A DNA stretch of 64,000 nt from Corynebacterium sp. HMSC078H07 (GTDB lineage Bacteria > Actinomycetota > Actinomycetes > Mycobacteriales > Mycobacteriaceae), in the NCBI RefSeq assembly GCF_001812805.1, contig NZ_KV810470.1, positions 102,122 to 166,121 of the forward strand, written 5' to 3'. The notes under the pieces were generated by a model. The model saw only the letters and a program-made list of their open reading frames with translations, was not told where the DNA came from and searched no databases. Below are positions 48,895 to 59,417 of the stretch, in pieces; position 1 is the first letter of the stretch; every line of letters begins with the position of its first letter. Made by a program: the position numbers and the translations under genes.

Positions 48895-50658
48895 CTAGTG
48901 TAGGACACGGACACCAGCCCTGCGCAACGCAACCCACCCCACCGTAGCGAGAGCCACAAAGGTGAGAAGTGCGGCGAGATAGATAACGAAGACGGTGCCC
49001 GGAGGTAGCCCCAAACCGCGGGGTAGCACGATGAAGCTCATCACGCCGGAATAGAGAATGACCGCCATCCTGAAGAAGCGACGGTTTGCCCATGCAGCTA
49101 GCGGCAGGATTGCCCACAGGATGTACCACGGCTGGACGACGGGGAAGAAGACGACGAGGACGAATGTGGATACGCCCAGACCACCCACTGGGTGGATAGC
49201 GCCACGATAGACAGCGAACAACATGCGGACCATAAATCCGGTGGCGATGATCACGCCGACGCTGCGGGTGACGGTGAGGATTGCCTCGGTGTGATCGCCA
49301 AGACCCAACAGCATGCCGAGGAAACCGGCGCCGACGCCTACCGACGTCGTCGTGGACAGCCAGGAGCGAATTGTCGCTGCTCCGCCTTGGCCAAAGACCC
49401 AGCCGATGTCGATACCGGTTATTAAGGTGATGAACGCAATCGAGAAGGCCAGAACTACGAGCTGCACGACTCCAGCGCTGAGCACGGCGCGAAGTGGCGA
49501 GACGCTGTGCTTATCGACGAGCCTCTTGGCCCACGCCATACCGACAAAACCCAACCCAATAAAGCCAGTGACCTTGACCATTCCGGCGCAGGAAATAAGC
49601 ACACCGGAGGCGAAGAACAAAAGCCATTCGTGCCAGCGTGCAGAGTGTTCGTCATTAACCGCTCGTAGACCCAGCTCGAGGCCAACCAGTGCTAGCCCCA
49701 ACATGAAAGCCTCATTGTGGATTCCGCCAACGAGGTGAAGGATGGTCAGTGGATTTAGGATGCCCAGCCACAGCGCGGCTTCGGGGGACACTCGGCAGCG
49801 CGCCGCCAAGCGCGCAATGGCCCACCCCGCGGCGACAATTCCTAACAGGGAGAAAAGGCGGTGAAGGATGACGCCCCAAATAATGGAATCATTGGTCAAC
49901 CAGCTCACCACGGCGGCCAAACCCAAGGCAACAGGCCCATAAGGCGACGGCGAATTGGCCCAAATGAAGGGGACCGAACGAGCAAGGTCGTCATCGGCGC
50001 CGAGCAATTCGACAGGGCCAGCAGAATAGGGATCGAGGCCCTGCATGACAATCGACCCGTTGGCCAAGTACGAGTAGATGTCCTGGGTAAAAAGGGGAGC
50101 GGTGACGACAAGCGGCAGCACCCATCCCAGCCACGTACGCCACATCTGACTTTGAGTAACCACGCGGGGAGAATGGCTAAAACGCTGTTCCTGTCCATAG
50201 TTTTCTCCCGAGGACTGCTGCCTTGGTATCGGCAGACGCAAGGGAGCGCCCACGAGGGGCGCCATGCAGACCCAGGCCAGAACCATGAACGCCACACCAA
50301 TGAAGACAAGGGCAGACGCCGATTGCAGCATGCGGGACATGAGCGAACCAAAGGGGAGGGACTCATAAGGGTTGCCAACTACCGGCAGCGCGCCTGCACC
50401 GAGGCCCCCAAGTCCGATGAGCAAAGCGCCGATGGTGCCCAACCACCGCAACGTGAACAATGTACGGAGATGGGCGATGGTGCGCCGGTGGTCGTCGCCA
50501 AGCCCGGCTTCGTGATCCGTGCGTGCCGCATATGGAGCATCCTCGTGGAGGAGAGCCGAACGTGAACCGGCGAGGCCCATCCGTGGCAGTTCATCGCGTA
50601 CACCCCACACGACGCGCATGAACCGCCCCGATCGGGTGTAGTGACGCTCCTCATTCAT
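48895..50658 (-). CDS. mptB: MptB-type alpha-1,6-mannosyltransferase (GT-C, polytopic)
   Basis: 587 residues with at least twelve membrane segments. MptB starts the alpha-1,6-mannan core of lipomannan and lipoarabinomannan using polyprenyl-phosphate mannose. The DIYSYLANGSIVMQGLDPY block, with an acidic residue in the first extracytoplasmic loop, is typical of GT-C enzymes; the N-tail of about 60 residues is cytoplasmic. Divergent from sufR, as in Mycobacterium (Rv1459c). Confidence 0.93.
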   Translation of the reverse strand: MNEERHYTRSGRFMRVVWGVRDELPRMGLAGSRSALLHEDAPYAARTDHEAGLGDDHRRTIAHLRTLFTLRWLGTIGALLIGLGGLGAGALPVVGNPYESLPFGSLMSRMLQSASALVFIGVAFMVLAWVCMAPLVGAPLRLPIPRQQSSGENYGQEQRFSHSPRVVTQSQMWRTWLGWVLPLVVTAPLFTQDIYSYLANGSIVMQGLDPYSAGPVELLGADDDLARSVPFIWANSPSPYGPVALGLAAVVSWLTNDSIIWGVILHRLFSLLGIVAAGWAIARLAARCRVSPEAALWLGILNPLTILHLVGGIHNEAFMLGLALVGLELGLRAVNDEHSARWHEWLLFFASGVLISCAGMVKVTGFIGLGFVGMAWAKRLVDKHSVSPLRAVLSAGVVQLVVLAFSIAFITLITGIDIGWVFGQGGAATIRSWLSTTTSVGVGAGFLGMLLGLGDHTEAILTVTRSVGVIIATGFMVRMLFAVYRGAIHPVGGLGVSTFVLVVFFPVVQPWYILWAILPLAAWANRRFFRMAVILYSGVMSFIVLPRGLGLPPGTVFVIYLAALLTFVALATVGWVALRRAGVRVLH

Positions 50659-50743
50659 GAGTGTCTACCTTAGTCGCTCGCCTCGCAGGCGACACGCACG
50701 TCCCGATGAAGGCTAAAAGGTGGAAAACGGGAATCAATTAAGG

Positions 50744-50770
50744 AACACTAGTGTTGTCTAATCTGAGACA
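50744..50770 (+). promoter_or_regulatory. Putative SufR operator/promoter region
   Basis: A perfect 12-bp palindrome AACACTAGTGTT (50744-50755) is followed directly by a second inverted repeat, TGTCT-N6-AGACA (50755-50770). A possible -10 TAATCT (50759-50764) lies inside the second repeat. Both lie 35-60 bases before the likely sufR start, the expected place for autoregulation. The exact SufR motif of corynebacteria is not known to me. Confidence 0.55.
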
Positions 50771-50804
50771 CGTTCCCCAGGACACACTCAAGGAGGTGCA
50801 CACC

Positions 50805-51503
50805 GTGACCAAGGAGACTCGCTCCACCGAGGGCGATACCCGCCGCCATGTCATGTTGCTGCTTCTCAAGGACGGCCCCGTGACGGCGTCGTACCTGGGT
50901 GAGCGCCTGGGTCTCTCGGCTGCTGGCATCCGCCGGCATTTAGACATTCTGGTGGAAGAAGGACTCACTGAGGTGGTACACCGCCGCCCGCCAGCCCGCC
51001 CCGGGCATACGGCGGGGCGTGGCCGCCCAGCCAAACATTTTCGTCTCACTGATCAAGGCCGTGCACAATTTGGCCATGCCTACGACGAACTGGCAGCTGA
51101 AGCTCTGACTGCGTTGCGTGAAACAGGTGGCCCAGAGGCGGTACGCCGCTTCGCCAAGACTCGCTTCGAGCGCCTCGTGGAAGACGTTAAACCTCTGGTC
51201 AACGAAGATGAATCGGTTCCAGCGGTAGCACGCCAGCTTGCTGAGGCTCTTGATGCGCACGGTTACGCTGCCACGGTCACGTCTGTGGGTAACGGCGTGC
51301 AGATTTGCCAGCACCATTGCCCGGTGGCTCATGTGGCCGCTGAGCACCCGGAGCTGTGTGAGGCTGAACAGGAAGTCTTCTCTGCCCTTTTAGGAAAACA
51401 TGTGCAACCTTTGGCCTCCATTGCGGACGGCCACGGCATTTGCACCACAAATATCCCTTTAACACCCGTGTCGCCCTCTACGGCGGAACGGCAGGAACGC
51501 TAA
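50805..51503 (+). CDS. sufR: SufR Fe-S-cluster-sensing transcriptional repressor
   Basis: 232 residues from GTG 50805 with AGGAGG nine bases upstream; the frame is open to 50751, but that would start inside the operator. The N-terminal winged helix (LLLLKDGPVTASYLGERLGL) binds DNA; the C-terminal Cys in ICQHHC, HPELCEAE and GHGICTTNIP would hold the 4Fe-4S cluster. When the cluster is lost, the suf operon is expressed. Confidence 0.94.
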   Translation: MTKETRSTEGDTRRHVMLLLLKDGPVTASYLGERLGLSAAGIRRHLDILVEEGLTEVVHRRPPARPGHTAGRGRPAKHFRLTDQGRAQFGHAYDELAAEALTALRETGGPEAVRRFAKTRFERLVEDVKPLVNEDESVPAVARQLAEALDAHGYAATVTSVGNGVQICQHHCPVAHVAAEHPELCEAEQEVFSALLGKHVQPLASIADGHGICTTNIPLTPVSPSTAERQER

Positions 51504-51524
51504 TCGACGAGAAAGGAGCGGGCT

Positions 51525-52970
51525 TTGACACAGGCACAACCAGCACCAGGGCTTGAAACCAAGATGAGCGATGACGAGATCATCTCCTCCATCGGCGGCT
51601 ACGAGTATGGCTGGCACGATTCCGACGAAGCCGGCCAAGCAGCACACCGCGGATTGAGCGAGGATGTCGTTCGCGACATTTCCAAGAAGAAGAACGAGCC
51701 CGAGTGGATGCTCGAGTCGCGCCTCAAGGCACTGCGTGTGTTCAATAAGAAGCCGGTTCCGACGTGGGGCCCTGATCTGTCTGCGATCGACTTCGACAAC
51801 ATTAAGTACTTTGTTCGTTCAACCGAGAAGCAGGCCCAGACCTGGGATGATCTTCCGGAAGACATTAAGCAAACCTACGACAAGCTGGGCATCCCGGATG
51901 CTGAGAAGAAGCGCCTTGTCTCAGGTGTTGCTGCTCAGTACGAGTCCGAGGTGGTCTACCACAAGATCCGTGAGGATCTTGAGGCGCAGGGCGTTATCTT
52001 CGTCGATACCGACACCGCCGTGCAGGAGTACCCGGAGATTCTCCAGGAGTACTTCGGCACCGTGATCCCTGCTGGTGATAACAAGTTCTCCGCACTGAAC
52101 AACGCTTGCTGGTCCGGTGGTTCCTTCGTGTACGTCCCGAAGGGCGTGCACGTGGACATCCCGCTCCAGGCCTACTTCCGCATTAACACCGAGAACATGG
52201 GCCAGTTCGAGCGCACGTTGATCGTCGTCGAGGAGGACGCTTACGTCCACTACATCGAGGGCTGCACTGCCCCGATTTACAACTCGGACTCATTGCACAC
52301 AGGTGTCATTGAGATCGTCGTGAAGAAGGGCGGTCGCTGCCGCTACACCACGATCCAGAACTGGTCCACCAACGTCTACAACTTGGTGACCCAGCGCGCC
52401 AAGGTTGAAGAAGGCGGCACCATGGAGTGGGTCGATGGCAACATCGGTTCCAAGGTCACCATGAAGTACCCGTCCTGCTGGCTCACCGGCGAGCACGCTA
52501 AGGGTGAGGTTCTTTCCTTGGCCTTTGCAGGCGAAAACCAAGTTCAAGACACCGGCTCCAAGATGATCCACATGGCGCCGAACACCTCCTCCAACATCGT
52601 GTCGAAGTCCGTGGCCCGCAACGGCGGCCGCGCCGCCTACCGCGGACTCGTGCAGGTCAACAACAATGCCTCCAACTCCACCGCGAACGTCGAGTGTGAT
52701 GCTTTGCTCGTGGACAATGACTCGCGCTCGGATACCTATCCGTACAACGACATCCGCAACGATCACGTCACCTTGGGCCACGAGGCCACCGTCTCCCAGG
52801 TCTCTGAAGAGCAGCTGTTCTACCTCATGTCCCGCGGCATTGCCGAGGAAGAAGCGATGGCCATGATCGTGCGCGGCTTTGTCGAGCCGATTGCCAAGGA
52901 GCTCCCGATGGAATACGCCCTGGAGCTCAACCGTCTTATCGAGCTGCAGATGGAAGGATCGGTGGGCTAA
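51525..52970 (+). CDS. sufB: Fe-S assembly scaffold SufB
   Basis: 481 residues from TTG 51525 with AAAGGAG upstream. It forms the SufBC2D complex on which clusters are built. Typical blocks: [40 protein letters not shown]-type strand (here preceded by KKGGR) and the final [20 protein letters not shown]. The intein found in mycobacterial sufB is absent. sufD follows without a gap. Confidence 0.97.
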   Translation: MTQAQPAPGLETKMSDDEIISSIGGYEYGWHDSDEAGQAAHRGLSEDVVRDISKKKNEPEWMLESRLKALRVFNKKPVPTWGPDLSAIDFDNIKYFVRSTEKQAQTWDDLPEDIKQTYDKLGIPDAEKKRLVSGVAAQYESEVVYHKIREDLEAQGVIFVDTDTAVQEYPEILQEYFGTVIPAGDNKFSALNNACWSGGSFVYVPKGVHVDIPLQAYFRINTENMGQFERTLIVVEEDAYVHYIEGCTAPIYNSDSLHTGVIEIVVKKGGRCRYTTIQNWSTNVYNLVTQRAKVEEGGTMEWVDGNIGSKVTMKYPSCWLTGEHAKGEVLSLAFAGENQVQDTGSKMIHMAPNTSSNIVSKSVARNGGRAAYRGLVQVNNNASNSTANVECDALLVDNDSRSDTYPYNDIRNDHVTLGHEATVSQVSEEQLFYLMSRGIAEEEAMAMIVRGFVEPIAKELPMEYALELNRLIELQMEGSVG

Positions 52971-54161
52971 GTGGTAGCTTCCAACGAATTTAACCCTGCT
53001 GACGTCACCAAGGGTGACCAGTTCACCTCGTTCAACGTGGAGGACTTCCCGGTCCCGCATGGCCGCGACGAGGTCTGGCGCTTCATTGCCCTGCGTAATC
53101 TGCGTGGTTTGCACAACGGGGAGTTTGCCCCGGCCACTGCCCAGAAGATCGACGTCACTGCCCCGGAGGGCGTGACCTCTGAAACCGTGGCAGCGGACGA
53201 TTCCCGCCTTGGTACTGCAGGCGCTCCGGCTGACCGAGTTGCGGCACAGGCATGGACATCCATGCCAGAGGCTCAGATTGTCACTGTTGCTGCAGAAGCA
53301 CAGCTGGACAAGCCGGTGGAAATCACCATCACCGGCGCAGGTGAGGGTGTGACCTCCTTCGGTGCTACCTCTATCCACGTCGGCCACCACGCCGAGGCCA
53401 CTATCGTGCTGCGCTACGTTGGTTCCGGCACCCACGCGGACAACGTGGAGTTCCTGCTTGAAGATGGTGCACAGGTCACCGTCGTCGTCGACGCCGACTG
53501 GGAGGACGACGCCGTCCACCTGTCCCACCAGATTGCCAAGGTCGGCCGCGATGCCGTACTTCGCCACAACACCGCCATCTTCGGCGGCGAGATTGTGCGT
53601 CTCGTCCCGCGCGTGGTCTTTGACGGACCCGGCGGTGATGCCGAACTGCTGGGCGTCTACTTCGCTGATGCAGGCCAGTACTTTGAGAACCGCCTGCTCG
53701 TCGACCACGACGTCCCGAACTGCCGCTCCCGCGTGTTCTACAAGGGCGCTCTGCAGGGCGCGACCGCTGCGGAGAAGGAAGAGGCAGGCTCTGCTTCGCG
53801 GACCCCAGAGGCACGTACCTGCTGGGTCGGTGACGTACTCATCCGCAAGGACGCCAACAACACCGATACCTACGAGACGAACAACAACCTGATCCTCACC
53901 GAAGGCGCGCGTGCTGACGCCATCCCGAACCTGGAGATTCAGACCGGTGAGATCGTTGGTGCCGGCCACGCCGCCACCGTGGGCCGCTTCGACGACCTCG
54001 AGCTGTTCTACCTCATGTCCCGCGGCATCCCAGCCGCCGAGGCTCGTCGCCTCATCATCCGCGGCTTCTTCTCTGAAGTCATCTCCCGCATCCCAGTCGA
54101 GTCCCTGCGCGAGGATCTGGAATCCCGCGTCGTCGACGAGCTCGCCAAGATCAACGCTTAA
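52971..54161 (+). CDS. sufD: Fe-S assembly protein SufD
   Basis: 396 residues, GTG directly after the sufB stop. Partner of SufB and SufC. C-terminal block [20 protein letters not shown] and the TYETNNNLILTEGARADAIP strand are diagnostic; the latter holds the conserved region near the SufB interface. Highly expressed codon use. Confidence 0.96.
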   Translation: MVASNEFNPADVTKGDQFTSFNVEDFPVPHGRDEVWRFIALRNLRGLHNGEFAPATAQKIDVTAPEGVTSETVAADDSRLGTAGAPADRVAAQAWTSMPEAQIVTVAAEAQLDKPVEITITGAGEGVTSFGATSIHVGHHAEATIVLRYVGSGTHADNVEFLLEDGAQVTVVVDADWEDDAVHLSHQIAKVGRDAVLRHNTAIFGGEIVRLVPRVVFDGPGGDAELLGVYFADAGQYFENRLLVDHDVPNCRSRVFYKGALQGATAAEKEEAGSASRTPEARTCWVGDVLIRKDANNTDTYETNNNLILTEGARADAIPNLEIQTGEIVGAGHAATVGRFDDLELFYLMSRGIPAAEARRLIIRGFFSEVISRIPVESLREDLESRVVDELAKINA

Positions 54162-54188
54162 AACTCCCCGAAAGCAGGTACCAACTCC

Positions 54189-54947
54189 ATGTCTACTCTG
54201 GAAATCAAGAACCTCCACGCGCAGGTGCTCCCTAACGAGGAGGACGGCGAGGCCAAGGAGATTCTCAAGGGCGTCAACCTCACCATCAACTCCGGTGAGA
54301 CCCACGCCGTTATGGGCCCGAACGGCTCCGGTAAGTCCACTCTGTCCTATGTCATTGCCGGTCACCCGAAGTACGAGGTCACCGAAGGCGAAGTGCTTCT
54401 CGACGGCGAAAACCTCCTCGAGATGGAAGTTGACGAGCGCGCCCGTGCTGGTCTCTTCCTCGCCATGCAGTACCCGACCGAGGTGCCGGGCGTGAAGATG
54501 TCGCAGTTCATGCGCTCTGCCGTGACCGCCATCCGTGGTGAAGCTCCGAAGCTGCGTGAGTGGAACAAGGAACTGACCGAAGCCCGCGAGAAGCTGGCTA
54601 TTGACAAGTCCTTCGCTCACCGCTCCGTCAACGAGGGCTTCTCTGGTGGTGAGAAGAAGCGCCACGAGGTTATGCAGCTGGATATCCTCAAGCCGAAGTT
54701 CGCTGTCATGGATGAGACCGACTCCGGCCTGGACGTCGATGCCCTGCGCGTCGTGTCTGAAGGCATTAACCGCTACCAGGATGAAACCAACGGCGGCATC
54801 CTCCTCATTACGCACTACAAGCGCATCCTCAACTACGTCACCCCGGACTTCGTTCACGTCTTCGCTGATGGACAGATCATCAAGACCGGTGGCGCGGAGC
54901 TGGCTGACCAACTTGAGGCTGACGGTTACGAGCAGTTCCTCAAGTAA
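54189..54947 (+). CDS. sufC: Fe-S assembly ATPase SufC
   Basis: 252 residues. ABC-type ATPase that drives SufBD. Walker A MGPNGSGKSTLSYVIAGHP near residue 42, SufC-specific signature FSGGEKKRHEVMQ and Walker B FAVMDETDSGLDVDAL, where the catalytic glutamate is followed by TDSGLD, the SufC hallmark. Confidence 0.98.
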   Translation: MSTLEIKNLHAQVLPNEEDGEAKEILKGVNLTINSGETHAVMGPNGSGKSTLSYVIAGHPKYEVTEGEVLLDGENLLEMEVDERARAGLFLAMQYPTEVPGVKMSQFMRSAVTAIRGEAPKLREWNKELTEAREKLAIDKSFAHRSVNEGFSGGEKKRHEVMQLDILKPKFAVMDETDSGLDVDALRVVSEGINRYQDETNGGILLITHYKRILNYVTPDFVHVFADGQIIKTGGAELADQLEADGYEQFLK

Positions 54948-54994
54948 GCAACATCCACATCATGAGTCGCGCGACAACATCGCGCGATACGTAG

Positions 54995-56709
<1,715 letters not shown>

Positions 56710-57135
56710 ATGGCAGAGAACACTGAGACCACCGATCCTACCGACCCGTACCAGGACCAGAACGCGTCCTTCGACGGCGGTGCTGTCAAACCTGAGCAGA
56801 CTGAAGAGCAGATTGCTAAGGTCTTCGACATCACCGAGTATCTCCGCGACGTTATCGACCCAGAGCTCGGCATCAACATCGTTGATCTGGGCTTGGTCTA
56901 CGACGTCTGGCTCGATGAGATTGACGGCAAGAACACCTGCGTCATTAATATGACGCTGACTTCCCCGGCCTGCCCGCTCACCGACGTGATTGGCGAGCAG
57001 ATTGAGGACGTCATCGTGGGCAACAAGCTTGCTGAGGCCGTCCAACTCAACTGGGTATGGATGCCGCCGTGGGGCCCGAACATGATTACTGAGGAGGGCC
57101 GCGAGATGCTCCAGGCCCTCGGCTTTGCCGTCTAG
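56710..57135 (+). CDS. sufT: SufT-like DUF59/MIP18 metal-sulfur assembly protein
   Basis: 141 residues, DUF59 domain from about residue 45. Conserved blocks VIDPELGINIVDLGLVYDV and MTLTSPACPLTDVI with the family cysteine are present. It helps mature Fe-S proteins in several bacteria. It closes the suf operon; no strong terminator hairpin is seen in the 120 bases before the convergent PTS gene. Confidence 0.94.
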   Translation: MAENTETTDPTDPYQDQNASFDGGAVKPEQTEEQIAKVFDITEYLRDVIDPELGINIVDLGLVYDVWLDEIDGKNTCVINMTLTSPACPLTDVIGEQIEDVIVGNKLAEAVQLNWVWMPPWGPNMITEEGREMLQALGFAV

Positions 57136-57255
57136 ATTCGACTGCAAGCCCTCTTTCCATCAGTCCGAGATGCTGTAGGTCTTTGTTCCATGACCTGCCG
57201 CGCATTCGGGCTGACGGTTTCTTTTCCCTAATGGGCGGGCGCCTTAGCCATACCG

Positions 57256-59256
57256 CTACTTCTCAGCTGGTGTGGATGCCGGATTCAGGGCGGAAGAGAT
57301 GATGCTGACAGCCTCTTCCTTAGTTGTGGCGGATTCGAGGCGGGCTCGGAAGTCTTCTTTCATGATGGCCCTAGCCAGCTTGGAGAGCAGCTTGAGATGC
57401 TGCTTGCCGGCGTCGTCTGGCACGGCAATGAGGAACACCATCGTTGTTGGCTCCTCGCCTTCCGCCCATGTGATGCCTTTGGGGAGGCGAGCAAAAGCCA
57501 ACGTAGGAGTTGCCACACCCGCAGACCGGGCATGTGGGATGGCCACGCCATGCCCCACCCCGGTGGAATGCTTCGATTCCCGCTCAAGGGCTGCATGAAC
57601 CACTGCAGAGGGATCAGACATGCGACCTGAAACAAGCTGAACAAGTGCTTGGATGGTCTCTTCGCGGCTATTTCCCAGGTTGCGGTCGAGGCTCACCGTC
57701 TCGACAGATAGCAGTGGTTGGTCCTGGGCCGATGCTTCCGGGACGGTGACATGAGATTCGTGTGCGGCGTTCTGTTCACTCTTGTTCTCGCTCCAGCTCT
57801 GAGATTTCCTATTTTGGGTAAATCCAATCAACAGGAGCATCACCGAAGCACAGACGACGACGCCGATGAGCAATGCTGCGAAGAAGCCTATGACGTTGTC
57901 GACAGCGCCAAGCATCGCAACGATGGGACCGCCATGCATGACATGGTCCTTGACCCCAAATGCACCTGCCAAGGCGCCCGCCACCGCACCGCCGATGACG
58001 TTTGCCGGAATGACCTGTAGCGGACGTGCAGCGGCAAGAGGAATTGCGCCTTCAGTAATGCCGAAGAACCCCATGAAGAGCGCGGCGATTCCGGCGTCTT
58101 TTTCTGCTTTGTTGAACCAAGCGCGGCGGACTAGGGTGGCAACTCCCACCGCCAAGGGCGGTACAGCGATAGCGGTAGCGGCCATGCCCATTGGTGCCGC
58201 ATTGCCCGCGGCAATCATGCCACCACCAAAGAGGAAGGCAGTTTTGTTGAAGGGGCCTCCCATGTCGAATGCGATCATCGCGCCGATAACGAGACCAAGG
58301 ACTATGACAGAGGAGCCTTCCATCCCTGCGAGATACTCGGTCAGTGCTTCAAATGCCCCGGCTACGGGCGCGCCGACGAAGTAAATGAAGATAAGCCCAA
58401 CGATGAGTGTGGTGAAAATCGGTATCACGATGATCGGCCAAATTGGGGCGATGTACTTGTTGACGGGGATCTTCTTAATCCCCAGGGCCACGTAGCCGGA
58501 TAGGATGCCTGTAACAATGCCTCCCAAGAATCCGGCACCGGCCTCGGAACCGTACAGCGAGCCAGTCGTCGCGATAAGACCGGTGATGAGTCCTGGCGCC
58601 AACCCGGGACGGTCTGCAATGCCAACTGCGATATAGCCGGAAAGAACCGGCACCATGAGTGAGAAGGCTAAGCCGCCCAGTTCGTTCAGAGTATTCCAGA
58701 ACGAATCTTCTGGGATCGCCAAACCCTCGGGCGTAGGTGTTCCTCCGATCGATAGTGCAACCGCGATGAGGAGACCACCGGTCACCACGAACGGGATCAT
58801 GTGGGAAACACCGTTCATCAAAGCCTTGTAAAGGGTCTGGCCCAGTGCTGGGAACCCAGTGGCGCTAGCGGAGCGCTCTTTGTCCTCAGCAGCTTGTGGC
58901 GATTTGCTTGAGGTCTTTCCTTTCCATTTCGCCGCTGATAGGGATCGGGTAAGAAGTTCCTTTGGATGCTTGATTGCTTCATCGACGCCAGTAGCTGCCA
59001 AACGTTTACCGTGGAAGCGGTCCTTTGCAATTACGGTGTCGGCGCCAATCACGATGGCATCGGCTTCGTCGATGTCTTTCGCGCTAAAGGTACCTTCAAC
59101 ACCGATTGAGCCGTGTGTCTCAATCTTGATACGGTAGCCAAGCTCTGCGGCAGCAGCTTCGAGATTCTCGGCCGCCATGTAGGTATGGGCAATGCCAGTG
59201 GGGCAGGCGGTAATCGCGAGGATCAACGGTGGTTTCGATGTGTCTGAAGTGCTCAT
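57256..59256 (-). CDS. Fructose-family PTS permease, domains IIB-IIC-IIA
   Basis: 666 residues. IIB at the N-terminus with phosphocysteine in ITACPTGIAHTYMAAENLE (Cys18); IIC with about eight to nine membrane segments (residues 140-500) including AFDMGGPFNKTAFLFGGGMI; IIA at the C-terminus with the phospho-histidine in GVGHGVAIPHARSAG. It would take up and phosphorylate a sugar of the fructose/mannose group. Unlike the housekeeping ptsF of C. glutamicum, which I recall as IIA-IIB-IIC with fruK beside it, this gene stands alone. The exact sugar is unknown. Confidence 0.92.
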   Translation of the reverse strand: MSTSDTSKPPLILAITACPTGIAHTYMAAENLEAAAAELGYRIKIETHGSIGVEGTFSAKDIDEADAIVIGADTVIAKDRFHGKRLAATGVDEAIKHPKELLTRSLSAAKWKGKTSSKSPQAAEDKERSASATGFPALGQTLYKALMNGVSHMIPFVVTGGLLIAVALSIGGTPTPEGLAIPEDSFWNTLNELGGLAFSLMVPVLSGYIAVGIADRPGLAPGLITGLIATTGSLYGSEAGAGFLGGIVTGILSGYVALGIKKIPVNKYIAPIWPIIVIPIFTTLIVGLIFIYFVGAPVAGAFEALTEYLAGMEGSSVIVLGLVIGAMIAFDMGGPFNKTAFLFGGGMIAAGNAAPMGMAATAIAVPPLAVGVATLVRRAWFNKAEKDAGIAALFMGFFGITEGAIPLAAARPLQVIPANVIGGAVAGALAGAFGVKDHVMHGGPIVAMLGAVDNVIGFFAALLIGVVVCASVMLLLIGFTQNRKSQSWSENKSEQNAAHESHVTVPEASAQDQPLLSVETVSLDRNLGNSREETIQALVQLVSGRMSDPSAVVHAALERESKHSTGVGHGVAIPHARSAGVATPTLAFARLPKGITWAEGEEPTTMVFLIAVPDDAGKQHLKLLSKLARAIMKEDFRARLESATTKEEAVSIISSALNPASTPAEK

Positions 59257-59402
59257 GAGGCCAATGTAGTCACATTGAACTTCGTGGATAGATCAAACGC
59301 GCCGAAAAGGGCTTCACGAATCCACAGTGGCTTTGCAGCAGGAAGCCCGACTACGTGGTGAAGGGAGTTCTATCGTGGGTTCGGGTTTAACTGCCCTGGT
59401 TG

Positions 59403-59408
59403 CTAGAC
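59403..59408 (+). promoter_or_regulatory. Putative -10 of a leaderless ABC-F transcript
   Basis: TGCTAGACT at 59401-59409 contains a -10 like TAGACT (59404-59409). With a usual spacing, transcription would begin within a few bases of the GTG at 59418, so the mRNA may lack a leader; no Shine-Dalgarno is seen before this GTG. Confidence 0.4.
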
Positions 59409-59417
59409 TGTTTCGAC

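Noticed and set aside
51525-52970. Possible intein in sufB as in mycobacteria
   Set aside because: The protein has the normal length of 481 residues and no splicing motifs, so no intein is present.
52290-54911. 873-codon minus-strand frame across sufB, sufD and sufC
   Set aside because: It is fully covered by three well-recognised suf genes, and its sequence is low in recognisable motifs. It is a codon-bias artefact.
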